Assembly: GCF_040365005.1 (NCBI RefSeq)
Contig: NZ_BAABWV010000015.1
Coordinates: forward strand, 1 to 64,000
Length of the DNA stretch: 64,000 bases
DNA from: Antarcticimicrobium sp040365005
GTDB lineage: Bacteria > Pseudomonadota > Alphaproteobacteria > Rhodobacterales > Rhodobacteraceae
Direction: 5' to 3'
Positions 16,401 through 24,960 of the stretch are shown one piece after another (the stretch's first letter is position 1; every line of letters begins with the position of its first letter). A program made the translations under genes and the position numbers. The notes under the pieces were generated by a model, which was not told where the DNA came from, searched no databases, and saw only the letters and a list, made by a program, of their open reading frames with translations.

Positions 16401-17846
16401 GGCGAGAAGCGCATCCTGATCTTCTCGGATGCCGGCGGCACCGGGCGCAGCTATCACGCCGATCTCGGGGCGAAGAACCAGCGCCTGCGGGTCCACTACC
16501 TCCTGGAGCCCGGCTGGAAGGCAGATGCGGCGATCCAGGGCCTCGGGCGCACCAACCGCACCAATCAGGCGCAACCGCCGCTCTTCCGACCGGTGGCCAC
16601 CGATGTGAAGGCGGAGAAGCGGTTTCTGTCGACCATTGCGCGCCGCCTCGACACGCTTGGCGCGATCACGCGCGGCCAGCGCCAGACCGGAGGCCAGGGG
16701 TTGTTCCGCCCCGAAGATAACCTCGAGTCGCCCTACGCCCGCGACGCCCTGCGCCAGCTTTACCGCCGCATCTATCGCGGCGATCTGGCGGGCTGCTCGC
16801 TCGGGGCCTTCGAGGATGCCACTGGCCTCAGCCTGACCGATGACAACGGGCTGAAGGACGATCTGCCGCCGATCACGACCTTCCTCAATCGTCTGCTCGC
16901 GCTGACGATCGACATGCAGGCTGTGCTGTTCTTGGCCTTCGAAGAACTCCTCGATCAACGGATCGAGGGCGCTATCGTTGCCGGGGTCTATGACCTCGGG
17001 CTTGAGACGCTGCGCGCCGAAAGCTTTCGCGTCACGGATGCGCGGGTGATCTACACCCATCCCGGCTCTGGCGCGGAAACCCAGCTGCTGACCATCGCGG
17101 AGAAGCGGCGGAACAAGCCGACGTCCCTCGCAGATGCGCTCGACTGGCTCGATGACCCGAAGGCGCGGCTTCTGGTCAACAGCCGCTCGGGCCGGGCCGC
17201 GGTGCAGGTGCCCGCCACCAGTCACATGCTGGACGACGGGACCATCGAGCCGCGCCTGCGCCTGATCCGCCCGACCGATGCCAGCACAGTCCCGGCAAAG
17301 ATCATGGAGGACACCCACTGGCTCGAGGCCGACCGCGCGGCCTTCTCCGCCGCCTGGACCGCGGAACTGGCCGAGGTGCCGGAGTTCTCCGAAGCCACGC
17401 TGCACATCGTGGCAGGCCTGCTGCTGCCGATCTGGAAGCAGCTCCCCCAGGATGAAACCCGCGTCTACCGCCTGCAGACCGATGACGGGCAGCGCATCAT
17501 CGGCCGCCGCGTCTCGCCTGCCTGGGTCGCGACCACGCTGGCCGCCGATGCGCCCAAGCTCTCGGCCGCGCAGGTCCATGCCCTCGTTCTGGAGGGCAAG
17601 ACCGTGGTGCGCCTGTCGGAAGGGATGGAATTGCACCGCTCGCGCGTCATGGGCGCGAACCGGATCGAACTGTCGGGCTTCTCGGAGGCAGCCAAGGATC
17701 GGCTCAAGGCCGATGGCTTCTTCTCGGAGATCATCAGTTGGAAGCTTCGGCTGTTCTGCCCGACCGACGCCGATGGTGTCGCGATACTGGATCGTCTGCT
17801 TGCACGTTGTCCTGTCGCAAGGCTACATGATCGCGGAGGTTGTTGA
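13470..17846 (+). CDS. Methyltransferase-helicase fusion, strawberry-notch type
   Basis: This 1458-residue protein combines two enzymes. The N-terminal third is a class I DNA methyltransferase, with a SAM site EPSAGTG near residue 151 and NPPF near 215. It is followed by an SF2 helicase with a Walker A GDGTGAGKGR near 514 and a DESH box near 623. Then comes the strawberry-notch C-terminal helicase part with SDAGGTGRSYHAD and GLGRTNRTNQ near 1020. Such fusions are carried by conjugative plasmids and ICEs of alphaproteobacteria; they may modify or remodel incoming DNA, but the substrate is unknown. The Toprim gene begins 3 bases after its stop. It appears complete. Confidence 0.85.
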   Translation: MTHLAPVAQASLPAPIVSLAANPASAIVAVAEALQPDLAQGLQIDALRLRFEMERAFGGSDATGAWDWKLAYEAGEVALILFLRKFGRALLARAGSPAALLPILAKVAGLLPTHTRRSEEMERFQQFSTPLPMGLAALAAAQITPRDLVLEPSAGTGLLAILAEIAGGNLSLNELAETRVDLLRLLFPGRPVTRFDAAQIDDHLDASSSPSVILMNPPFSAQANVDGRSTEATARHLRSSLARLAPGGRLVAITGAGFAPDAPASAETFGRLTETAHLVFTSAVSGAAFAKHGTSFETRISVFDKCRGGEPGGTTADLRQPMSRDVAHLMSRVTAEVPPRLELEQAANAGLFHSSLFPGSSARATHTTTSRSRATSTAKMAKPETPIEAEELYYDLRDAAGDEDAARLSDAIYETFRLQAIDIPDAASHPTKLVQSAAMASVAPPKPTYRPKLPPAVLREGLLSDAQLETVIYAGEAHGAHLTGSWTVDETGDMVSAAQDDDPDAVRFRRGFFLGDGTGAGKGRQSAGILLDNWARGRRKALWISKSDKLLEDAQRDWSALGQERLLVTPLSRFAQGRDIPLTEGILFTTYATLRSEERGAKKSRVDQIVDWLGADFDGVILFDESHAMANAAGGKGERGDTMASQQGRAGLRLQHKLPNARVVYVSATGATTVHNLAYAQRLGLWGGEDFPFQTRAEFVEAIEAGGVAAMEVLARDLRALGLYTARSLSYAGVEYEMLEHALTPEQRGIYDAYAGAFAIIHNNLTAAMEAANIMGDSGTLNRQAKSAARSAFESAKQRFFGHLLTSMKTPTLISSIEADLAADHAAVIQIVSTGEALMERRLSEIPTDEWNDIRCDITPREYVLDYLAHSFPVQLYEPFTDSDGNLSSRPVTRDGQPVECREAVRRRDALIERLASLPPVPGALDQIVQRFGTDLVAEVTGRSRRIVRTGEGHSARLVVENRAGAANLAETQAFMDGEKRILIFSDAGGTGRSYHADLGAKNQRLRVHYLLEPGWKADAAIQGLGRTNRTNQAQPPLFRPVATDVKAEKRFLSTIARRLDTLGAITRGQRQTGGQGLFRPEDNLESPYARDALRQLYRRIYRGDLAGCSLGAFEDATGLSLTDDNGLKDDLPPITTFLNRLLALTIDMQAVLFLAFEELLDQRIEGAIVAGVYDLGLETLRAESFRVTDARVIYTHPGSGAETQLLTIAEKRRNKPTSLADALDWLDDPKARLLVNSRSGRAAVQVPATSHMLDDGTIEPRLRLIRPTDASTVPAKIMEDTHWLEADRAAFSAAWTAELAEVPEFSEATLHIVAGLLLPIWKQLPQDETRVYRLQTDDGQRIIGRRVSPAWVATTLAADAPKLSAAQVHALVLEGKTVVRLSEGMELHRSRVMGANRIELSGFSEAAKDRLKADGFFSEIISWKLRLFCPTDADGVAILDRLLARCPVARLHDRGGC

Positions 17847-17849
17847 CCC

Positions 17850-18881
17850 ATGTATTCCGAGACCGAAGACCTCGTGCGCGATCTGGCAGAAAATGCCGAA
17901 GGCGTCTGTCGCGCCTACCTTCCCGCCGGACGGCGGGAAGGATCCTACTGGATCGTGGGTGACCTGCAAAACAATCCTGGCCGCTCGCTCTTCGTGCGGT
18001 TGACCGGCCCTGTGTCGGGGCCGGGGGCAGCGGGCAAGTTTACGGATGGGGCCACAGGCGAGCATGGCGATCTTCTGGACATCATCCGCGCCCGGACGGG
18101 GATCACGCGCTTCCCCGACCTTCTCGCCGAGGCCCGAGCGCATCTTGGCCGTCCGCAGCCGGTCGTCCCGGATAGGCAAGAGCCGAGGAAGGCCAAGGCG
18201 CCCGGTGGCACTCCTGCGGCGGCGGCGCGCTTGTTTGCTGCCTCGAACCCGATCAAAGGCACGCTTGCCGAGACCTACCTCCGTTCCCGAGGCATCACCC
18301 AATTCGGGGCGAAAGGCGCCTTACGCTTCCACCCGAAGTGCTGGCATCGGGAAGAGGGGCAGACCCGGAGCATCCCCAGACCGGCGATGATCGCGGCGGC
18401 TACCGATGGGGCAGGGGCCGTGCAGGGCGTGCATCGCACCTGGTTGGCGCCTGACGGACAGGGGAAGGCGGCAGTGAATCCAGAGCGTCGGGCTATGGGT
18501 CACCTCCTCGGCAATGCTGTCAGGCTGACCCCGCAGGATGACATCCTCGTCGTTGGCGAAGGCATCGAGACCATGCTGTCCCTGTCCGAGGCAATCCCAG
18601 GTCTGTCCGTCTGGGCGGCGCTCTCTTCGGGTCACCTCGGGGCGGTCCTGCTGCCAGAGGGGCTGAAGCGCCTCTACATCGCGATCGATCGCGATCCGGC
18701 CGGGCAGCGCGCGGCAGAGAAGTTGAGCGCCAGAGCCTCCGAGGTCGGGATTGGTTGCCATGTGCTGGAACCGCGGCTCGGGGATTTCAACGATGATCTT
18801 CGGGCGAACGGCAAGGACGCACTGCGCCAGCATCTGGCAGGTCAGATCGGGCCAGAGGATCGGCATCGCCTGCCCAGCTGA
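17850..18881 (+). CDS. Toprim-domain primase-like protein
   Basis: This 343-residue protein has an N-terminal zinc-less DUF7146-like part and a C-terminal Toprim domain. The glutamate is in VVGEGIETMLS and the Asp pair in YIAIDRDPAG, followed by GDFNDDLR. These residues coordinate Mg2+ in primases and topoisomerases. Together with the adjacent methylase-helicase it probably acts in plasmid DNA replication or in making the complementary strand after transfer. It lacks the CHC2 zinc finger of DnaG, as plasmid forms often do. The gene starts 3 bases after the helicase stop, so the two form an operon. Confidence 0.82.
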   Translation: MYSETEDLVRDLAENAEGVCRAYLPAGRREGSYWIVGDLQNNPGRSLFVRLTGPVSGPGAAGKFTDGATGEHGDLLDIIRARTGITRFPDLLAEARAHLGRPQPVVPDRQEPRKAKAPGGTPAAAARLFAASNPIKGTLAETYLRSRGITQFGAKGALRFHPKCWHREEGQTRSIPRPAMIAAATDGAGAVQGVHRTWLAPDGQGKAAVNPERRAMGHLLGNAVRLTPQDDILVVGEGIETMLSLSEAIPGLSVWAALSSGHLGAVLLPEGLKRLYIAIDRDPAGQRAAEKLSARASEVGIGCHVLEPRLGDFNDDLRANGKDALRQHLAGQIGPEDRHRLPS

Positions 18882-19284
18882 GCTGCATCGCGCAGGGGGG
18901 GGCTGGGAGTGCGGGGCAGGGGGCAGCATCCCAGTCGTGGCTCTGGATCGTCGTCCTCACCCCATCCCGGGCCTTGCGCATCCACCCGTCAGCCCTGCGC
19001 GGCCTTCAAGAGATGGGCAGGCCGTCAAAGCGGTTGCCCCTGCAAGGTCGGCAGGGAACCTATTTCCGCCGGCGGTGAGACCACCCCACGCGACAGGTCG
19101 CGTGGGGACCCCGATCTGCCGCCTTTGCATCGCGAGACAAATAGCTTCCCTGTCGACCTCCTCCACGCTGTTCCGGCCCCGGTGAAGCCGGGGTGAAGGG
19201 GCAACCGCTCCGACGGCTCGGGTCTGCCCATGAAGGCCGCGCGGGATGACGCGCGGACGAGACAGGCCCGGAGGCAAGAAACCG
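18882..19284 (+). promoter_or_regulatory. Structured 400-base leader before the DUF2493 gene
   Basis: No gene is visible. Two strong hairpins are: CCCCACGCGAC (19084-19094) with GTCGCGTGGGG (19097-19107), and CCCCGG (19177-19182) with CCGGGG (19188-19193). The first has 11 perfect pairs around a two-base loop (or 10 around four). One may end the primase transcript and the rest may form a regulatory leader for the next gene. Confidence 0.4.
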
Positions 19285-20217
19285 ATGACGATCCACACCC
19301 ACGACGACGCGTATGAACCCGCCCATAGCGCATCCCAGACCGCCCATGCGCTCGACGAGCTCCAGCTCTATGGCTATCGCCCCTTTGACGAGCCCGATCC
19401 GCGCCCGATGCCCGATGGGCAGCGCCTCGCCGTCGCCGTCGCGGACATCTTCGACGCCCTCGTTGCGACCCTGGAAGACACCCGTATGGAACCCGACCTC
19501 GAAGAGGTGCTCTGGGGCCAGGTCAACCTCTTCCACCGCGCCACGGCACGGATCGAGCGGTCACTCGATGAGAACGAGCAGGCGCAGCGCCGCCTCCAGC
19601 GCGAGCAGGACGGCTCCGAGGTGAAATCCACCGAGCTTGAGCGCCTGACGGCCGAAGGCCTGACCCTCGTCGAACGTCGCAACTGCATGGACATGATGCG
19701 CGATCACGCCGCATCCGAGTTTGTCCATCACACGGGATCGACCTGGCGACCCCGCACCGGATCGATGGTGAACCGCCAGCACATGACCGCAGCGCTCATC
19801 GACAGCCGCGACTTCCTGGCCGCCAAGCGCCGCGCCGAGACCGAGATAATGCTTCCCGCAGGCCCCAAGGTCGCCCTCACCGGCGGGACCGATTTCAACG
19901 ATCACCGCCTGATCTGGGGCAAGCTCGACCAGGTCCGGACTAAGTATCCCGACATGGTCCTCCTGCACGGTGGCAGCCCGAAGGGCGCAGAGCTCATCGC
20001 CGCCAAATGGGCCGAAGCCCGGGGCGTGACGCAGGTGGCCTTCAAGCCCGACTGGACCAAGCACGCCAAGGCCGCGCCCTTCAAGCGCAACGACGCGATG
20101 CTGGATGTGCTCCCGGTCGGGGTCCTTGTCTTCCCCGGAACCGGTATCCAGGAAAACCTCGCCGACAAGGCCAAGAAGCTCGGCATCCCGGTCATGAAGT
20201 TCGAGAAGGGGGCGTGA
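19285..20217 (+). CDS. DUF2493 (SLOG/YspA-like) protein
   Basis: This 310-residue protein has an N-terminal helical part with a coiled coil (residues ~80-130, IERSLDENEQAQRRLQREQ) and a C-terminal DUF2493 domain. In the latter, KVALTGGTDFNDHRLIWGKL and VLLHGGSPKGAELIAAKWA form the Rossmann-like nucleotide pocket. SLOG domains sense or bind nucleotide-derived ligands, and this version is common on plasmids and phages; its ligand is unknown. The ATG at 19285 fits the family start (MTIHTHDD) better than the upstream codon at 19246. It appears full length. Confidence 0.8.
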   Translation: MTIHTHDDAYEPAHSASQTAHALDELQLYGYRPFDEPDPRPMPDGQRLAVAVADIFDALVATLEDTRMEPDLEEVLWGQVNLFHRATARIERSLDENEQAQRRLQREQDGSEVKSTELERLTAEGLTLVERRNCMDMMRDHAASEFVHHTGSTWRPRTGSMVNRQHMTAALIDSRDFLAAKRRAETEIMLPAGPKVALTGGTDFNDHRLIWGKLDQVRTKYPDMVLLHGGSPKGAELIAAKWAEARGVTQVAFKPDWTKHAKAAPFKRNDAMLDVLPVGVLVFPGTGIQENLADKAKKLGIPVMKFEKGA

Positions 20218-20301
20218 GCCCCCGACTTCAATCCGGGACAGAACATTGTGGAAACGTCGAAGAGCGCTTGATATTGTGGTCTGGAGAGAGGCATCAACAA
20301 C

Positions 20302-20583
20302 ATGTTCGACACATCGCAGCAAATGGAAGTGTTCCCGACGACGGTCGATCTCAAGCGGATCGACCCGTCTCTCAACATGCGGCGCTTCTATCGAATGAGC
20401 GTTCAGCCGGACCTGTTTGGCGGCGCATGCCTCGTGCGGGAATGGGGCCGTATCGGGTTTCGAGGGCAGATGCTGATCGAACAGCACCCGGACGAGGGTA
20501 GAGCGGTCACGGCGCTCATGAAGCTTGCAGCGAACAAGACGCGGCGAGGGTATCGAGCAGTCGCAGAGCAGAAGATGGATTGA
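20302..20583 (+). CDS. WGR-domain protein
   Basis: This 93-residue protein is almost all WGR domain: RRFYRMSVQPDLFGGACLVR, then EWGRIGFRGQ carrying the Trp-Gly-Arg signature, then a C-terminal helix. WGR domains bind DNA ends in PARP and bacterial proteins; the free-standing form occurs next to plasmid and restriction genes. Its place directly upstream of the methyltransferase operon may be chance or may mean a DNA-binding accessory. The ATG at 20302 was taken as the start; GAGAGAGG lies about 10 bases upstream. Confidence 0.8.
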   Translation: MFDTSQQMEVFPTTVDLKRIDPSLNMRRFYRMSVQPDLFGGACLVREWGRIGFRGQMLIEQHPDEGRAVTALMKLAANKTRRGYRAVAEQKMD

Positions 20584-20689
20584 AAAGCGGTAAATGAGAT
20601 TTCGCCAAGCGTGTATTTCGCGTTTATTTTCGGTAGTTTCCGGCGGCTTCTTTGACTACGAATAGTGTAACGAATTCCGAGGCCTGTTG

Positions 20690-23362
20690 ATGAACCCGAC
20701 TGAAATTTACGATGCCCTTGCAGAGATTGCGGCCAAGCCATTTGATCCGAATGAATTCCCCTTTGCATTTGCTGAGGCGACGGACGCGGCCAAGGCTGCG
20801 ATTTCGAAACTGCGAAACGGCTCGACCAACAAGTCGGATCTTCCTGGCGGCGTTCTGTTCAACAAGAAGTTCCACTACGCGCCTGCGCTAAAGGGTCTGA
20901 CCGATGTCACGCTCGATCAGCTGCGCGCTTCAAAGAAGACCAAGGCGTCCAAGCCCGCGATCCTGATCGCGTCCGATGGCGAAACCATTGCGGCTGAACA
21001 TCCAGCTTCAGGCGATACACTGCATTGCACCTTCAGCGAGTTAGGTGATCATTTCGGCTTCTTCCTGCCCGCCGCGGGCAAGGAACGCTATCGCGCGGTC
21101 GAAGAGAACCCTGTCGACGTCAAAGCGACCGGCAAGCTCGCACGCCTCTATGATGCGCTGACCAAGGCCAATCCCGATTGGGGTAGCGACGATCGGCGGC
21201 ACGAGATGAACCAGCTAATGATGCGGCTCATCTTCTGCATGTTCGCCGAGGACGTGGGCATCTTCCCGGACAACCAGTTCTCGCGCCTTTTGTTCACCCA
21301 TGCGGGCGACAAGGGCGAAGAGGCGCGTGAAACCATCATCGCCGCCTTCAATGCCATGAACTTGCCCAAGGACAAGCGCGGCGCCCTGCCGGCATGGACG
21401 GCAGAGCTGGAATACGTAAACGGCGGGCTGTTCGCGGGCACCATCGACGCACCACGCTTTGACACAATTGCGTTTCGCTATTTGCGCGATGCCTGCGATC
21501 TGAACTGGCGCGAGATCAATCCAGACATCTTTGGGTCGATGATCCAGTCCGTGGCTGACCCCAAGCAACGCTCGGAACTGGGGATGCACTACACCTCGGT
21601 GCCGAACATCATGAAGGTGATCGGGCCGTTGTTCCTTGATGATCTGGATGCCGAGATTCACAAGGCCTGGGACCGCGCCAAAGCGTTGCAGCAGGTGCTG
21701 GATCGAATGTCGCGCATCCGAGTTTTTGACCCCGCCTGTGGCTCGGGCAACTTTCTGGTCGTGTCTTACCGCGAACTCAGGGCGCGCGAGACGCGCATCC
21801 TGCAGCGGCTGGAGGAACTCAACGGCCCTGGCTCGATGCAGATGTTCTCGGCCATCCCAATCAGCAATTTCTATGGCATCGAGATCGCGGATTTCGCGGC
21901 AGAGACGGCAAAGCTCGCGCTGTTTATCGCCGAATACCAGGCCAACGCTAGCTTTGCCGAGGTTTTTGGTCGTCGTCCCGCTGCGCTGCCTTTGAAAGAT
22001 TCCGCGAACATTCAAGTTGGAAACTCGCTTCGGGAAGACTGGGAGACGATTTGCCCACCATCTAGCGATGATCATGAGGTATTCATTGCCGGGAACCCGC
22101 CTTACTATGGCGCGAAAAAGAGAGAGGATTGGCAAACGGAGGATATGGTCTGCAACGGACTTAGTGAGTTGCTGCTTCTCGACTACGTCGCGACCTGGTT
22201 CTTCAAGGCGGCAAGATATGGGGGCGGATCAAGCCCGTTTGCACTCGTTGCCACTAGCTCTATTTGCCAAGGCGAACAAGTGGCCCCCATGTGGGGGGCA
22301 CTTTTTGAATATTCGCATAGAATAAAATTTGCCTATCGGCCGTTCATGTGGCGCAATTCGGCGGCAGACAATGCAGGCGTGTGGGTTACCATTATTGGAA
22401 TGCAAGCAGGCACGCCCACGGAAGCGCGTTTGTTTGATGGTGATGTTGTTACTACCGCAAAAGAGATAAGTCCTTATTTGATCCCCTTCCGATTCATTCC
22501 GATTGTAGCCTCCAATAAGCAGATCTTTGATCTGTCTGAGATGGTAATGGGCAGCAATCCTGTGGACGGCAAGCGCCTTTCTGTCTCAGTTTCGGAGCGG
22601 GAAGAAATGATCTCAGCGGATGCGCGCTCTCAGTCATTTTTGTTGCCCTACATCGGCGGGGATGAGTTGATCGAGGGAAAGCAGAGATATTGCGTCTGGG
22701 TCTCCGATGAAGGGTTGGCTGAGGCATTGGACGTAAAACCAATTCGAGAACGGATAGAGGCATGTGCGAAATACAGATCAAGCGCAGGGCGCGATGCAAG
22801 GAAGGTCGCGCACGTGCCTCATCGGTTCTGCTACTCTACTTTTCAAGACAGGCCCTGCATTGCGGTGCCAAACTCTCAGTCCTCGGATCGTGAGTACGTC
22901 CCCGCCACTATGCTGTCCGCTGGCAATGTATTGAGCAAGGAGGCCTTTGCAATTTACGATCAGGAGGATTACCTTTTTGCAGTAATTTCTTCGTCACTAC
23001 ACCGGCTTTGGTTGGCCACGGTCGGCGGTCGCATTGGAAACGGATTTAGATATTCCGTTCGAGTCGTCTACAATACTTTCCCAGTGCCGAAATTTTCTGA
23101 TGAGCAAAGATTGCAGCTTTCTACCTCGGCTCGCCGGATACTCAAATGCCGTTACTCGCATTTTCCGAAGACAATCTCTGAACTCTACGATCCTAAAGAA
23201 ATGCCGGACGACCTGCGCGCCGTGCACCGTGAAAACGATGATCTCTTGGAGACGATGTATATCGGTCGCCCCTTCCGGAATGACACCGAGCGGTTGGAGA
23301 AGCTCTTCAAGCTCTATGCCGCCAAGGTGAAATCGCAAGACAAGAAGGGGGCGGGGGCATGA
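20690..23362 (+). CDS. MmeI-like adenine DNA methyltransferase without visible nuclease motif
   Basis: This 890-residue protein has a SAM site DPACGSGNF near residue 346 and NPPY near 468, the N6-adenine signature. It also has the MmeI-type helical spacer before them (RHEMNQLMMRLIFCMFAEDV) and a C-terminal target-recognition part. MmeI enzymes carry an N-terminal D...ExK nuclease; I see no ExK in the first 150 residues here, so it probably only methylates. The spacing of the GIY-YIG gene in the same operon suggests cutting is done elsewhere. The second half (about 22250-23200) is visibly AT-richer than the first, as if the recognition part had been exchanged. The ATG at 20690 is preferred over TTG 20687. 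Confidence 0.85.
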   Translation: MNPTEIYDALAEIAAKPFDPNEFPFAFAEATDAAKAAISKLRNGSTNKSDLPGGVLFNKKFHYAPALKGLTDVTLDQLRASKKTKASKPAILIASDGETIAAEHPASGDTLHCTFSELGDHFGFFLPAAGKERYRAVEENPVDVKATGKLARLYDALTKANPDWGSDDRRHEMNQLMMRLIFCMFAEDVGIFPDNQFSRLLFTHAGDKGEEARETIIAAFNAMNLPKDKRGALPAWTAELEYVNGGLFAGTIDAPRFDTIAFRYLRDACDLNWREINPDIFGSMIQSVADPKQRSELGMHYTSVPNIMKVIGPLFLDDLDAEIHKAWDRAKALQQVLDRMSRIRVFDPACGSGNFLVVSYRELRARETRILQRLEELNGPGSMQMFSAIPISNFYGIEIADFAAETAKLALFIAEYQANASFAEVFGRRPAALPLKDSANIQVGNSLREDWETICPPSSDDHEVFIAGNPPYYGAKKREDWQTEDMVCNGLSELLLLDYVATWFFKAARYGGGSSPFALVATSSICQGEQVAPMWGALFEYSHRIKFAYRPFMWRNSAADNAGVWVTIIGMQAGTPTEARLFDGDVVTTAKEISPYLIPFRFIPIVASNKQIFDLSEMVMGSNPVDGKRLSVSVSEREEMISADARSQSFLLPYIGGDELIEGKQRYCVWVSDEGLAEALDVKPIRERIEACAKYRSSAGRDARKVAHVPHRFCYSTFQDRPCIAVPNSQSSDREYVPATMLSAGNVLSKEAFAIYDQEDYLFAVISSSLHRLWLATVGGRIGNGFRYSVRVVYNTFPVPKFSDEQRLQLSTSARRILKCRYSHFPKTISELYDPKEMPDDLRAVHRENDDLLETMYIGRPFRNDTERLEKLFKLYAAKVKSQDKKGAGA

Positions 23363-24138
23363 CGGGGACCTATGTACTGTTCCAGATGTGGGGACCGTTT
23401 CGCCAGTCGCTGATCTACGGGCACCTCTTCTATGTCGAACAAGCGCGGAAGCGGCTGCTCACGCAGTTTGAGAACATCGAAGCCGAGGCGGACAAGGCCT
23501 CGGAAGACTGGCTCGAGAACAACAGCCACCGTTTCGATCCTGACCGAGACGATCCGGGGAGCTTCTATGAGGCGGCAGGAGAGGTTGGCATAGAGTTCTA
23601 CCGCTTGCTCACCGATATGCGTGATCAGACCCAGCTGAGTGTGGTCGCGGGCATGTTTCATGAATGGGACAAGCAGCTTCGCGACTGGCTGGTTGCCGAG
23701 GTCAGGCACTGGCACCGGGGGGATCTGGCCGCCGAAAAGATCTGGAAGGCGAACTTTCCAGACCTCGCTGACCTGCTCGAAGGCCTCGGGTGGAAGATCC
23801 GTAGTACCGGATACTTCAAGCTGCTGGATGCTTGCCGCCTAGTCGTCAACGTCTACAAGCATGGCAAAGGGACGTCGCTGGACGATCTGAAACAGCATTT
23901 CCCCGAATATCTTCCTGACCCGAATTCAGGGACGCGCCTTGCGTGGTCTTCGATCGATGTTCTGGACCATACTGATCTGAAAGTCAGCGATGCCCAGTTT
24001 CAGGCGTTCTCTGATGCCATCGTGTCTTTCTGGAAGGACGTGCCCGAGAACATTTCTGAGGCTGACGTTGCTAGCGTGCCGGCTTGGTTCGAGAAGGCGA
24101 TACTGAAAGATCGTGCTCAAAAGGCGGGTGCGAAATGA
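23359..24138 (+). CDS. Unknown protein of the methyltransferase operon, 259 residues
   Basis: I do not recognise the family. The protein is helical and has no signal or membrane segment. Residues 158-170 (ACRLVVNVYKHGK) carry an Arg followed by Asn and Lys-His, which recalls the ends of HEPN ribonucleases, though the R160-to-H168 spacing is longer than the usual Rx4-6H. Trp- and Asp-rich segments flank it. Start and stop overlap both neighbours by 4 bases (ATGA), so it is made in step with the methyltransferase and the Abi-like protein and is probably part of the same complex or response. Confidence 0.6.
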   Translation: MTGTYVLFQMWGPFRQSLIYGHLFYVEQARKRLLTQFENIEAEADKASEDWLENNSHRFDPDRDDPGSFYEAAGEVGIEFYRLLTDMRDQTQLSVVAGMFHEWDKQLRDWLVAEVRHWHRGDLAAEKIWKANFPDLADLLEGLGWKIRSTGYFKLLDACRLVVNVYKHGKGTSLDDLKQHFPEYLPDPNSGTRLAWSSIDVLDHTDLKVSDAQFQAFSDAIVSFWKDVPENISEADVASVPAWFEKAILKDRAQKAGAK

Positions 24139-24959
24139 CCGATCAGAACACGCCCCAAAAAACAAGCGAGGCGGCGCCCGAAGGCCCGCCTCATGATCTT
24201 GTCCACGGGAGGGGCCAGAAGCCTGCCGAAGCACCTAAAGGCAACCTCACCGCGTCTCACGAAGCAATAGATAGCGCCGATGTGGCCACGGATCAAGTTC
24301 AAACTCTGACCGATCTTAGGGTTCAGAAGCTGTTAACCGACTGCCTGAGCGACCGAAGACTGAAGCGATATGCCCCTGCGGCCGGTGATGCCGGGGTAGC
24401 GCGCGAGGACATCTACCTCTGGAACTGCGACCTGTCCGAGGCCTTCCACTTTGCTTTGCATATGGCGGAAGTGACCTGCCGGAATAGCGTCCACAACGCC
24501 CTGACGTACCGCGACCCGCGATGGTTTGAAAACGCAACTTTCCTGAGAATCCTGGACCCTGTTCGCAGGAAGGACCTCGACAACGCTATCGCTGATGAGA
24601 CCGATCAACACGGTGACGTTATGGATGCCCACCACATGGTTTCGGCTTTGTCTTTCGGGTTTTGGGAGCATCTGACGACCAAGCGATTCCAGCGTTATCT
24701 GTTCCCGAAAGGGTTTCAGCGAGTGTTCAAGCACGCTCCATGGGATGCCAAGCTGGAAGACTTGCACGACTTGATCGAAAGCGTTCGCCGCTGGCGTAAC
24801 CGCATCGCGCACCACAATGCGATCTTCGACAAAGGCCCATCATCGAAGTACCAAGACGCGTTAAAGCTGATCGCGTGGTCCTCTCCGGACCTGGAGGCAT
24901 GGGTAGCAACCCGATGCCGTGTGAACCAGATTATCAACGCGCGCCCGAAGGGAGAATGA
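24135..24959 (+). CDS. Abi-like HEPN protein
   Basis: This 274-residue protein belongs to the AbiD/AbiF (Abi_2) group. After a disordered 50-residue N-terminus, the helical core includes HMAEVTCRNSVHNAL and ends with RNRIAHHN, where R221-N222-x3-H226 is a textbook HEPN ribonuclease motif. Abi_2 proteins arrest phage-infected cells, probably by RNA cleavage. Here it is translationally coupled to a methyltransferase system, which suggests that the restriction part controls or is backed up by it. Methyltransferase-Abi pairings are known in defence islands, but I do not know this exact set. Confidence 0.8.
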   Translation: MTDQNTPQKTSEAAPEGPPHDLVHGRGQKPAEAPKGNLTASHEAIDSADVATDQVQTLTDLRVQKLLTDCLSDRRLKRYAPAAGDAGVAREDIYLWNCDLSEAFHFALHMAEVTCRNSVHNALTYRDPRWFENATFLRILDPVRRKDLDNAIADETDQHGDVMDAHHMVSALSFGFWEHLTTKRFQRYLFPKGFQRVFKHAPWDAKLEDLHDLIESVRRWRNRIAHHNAIFDKGPSSKYQDALKLIAWSSPDLEAWVATRCRVNQIINARPKGE

Positions 24960-24960
24960 C

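Noticed and set aside
14091..17636. Two long minus-strand frames (554 and 576 codons) inside the methylase-helicase gene
   Set aside because: They are shadows of the 1458-residue plus-strand gene, which has clear enzyme motifs throughout.
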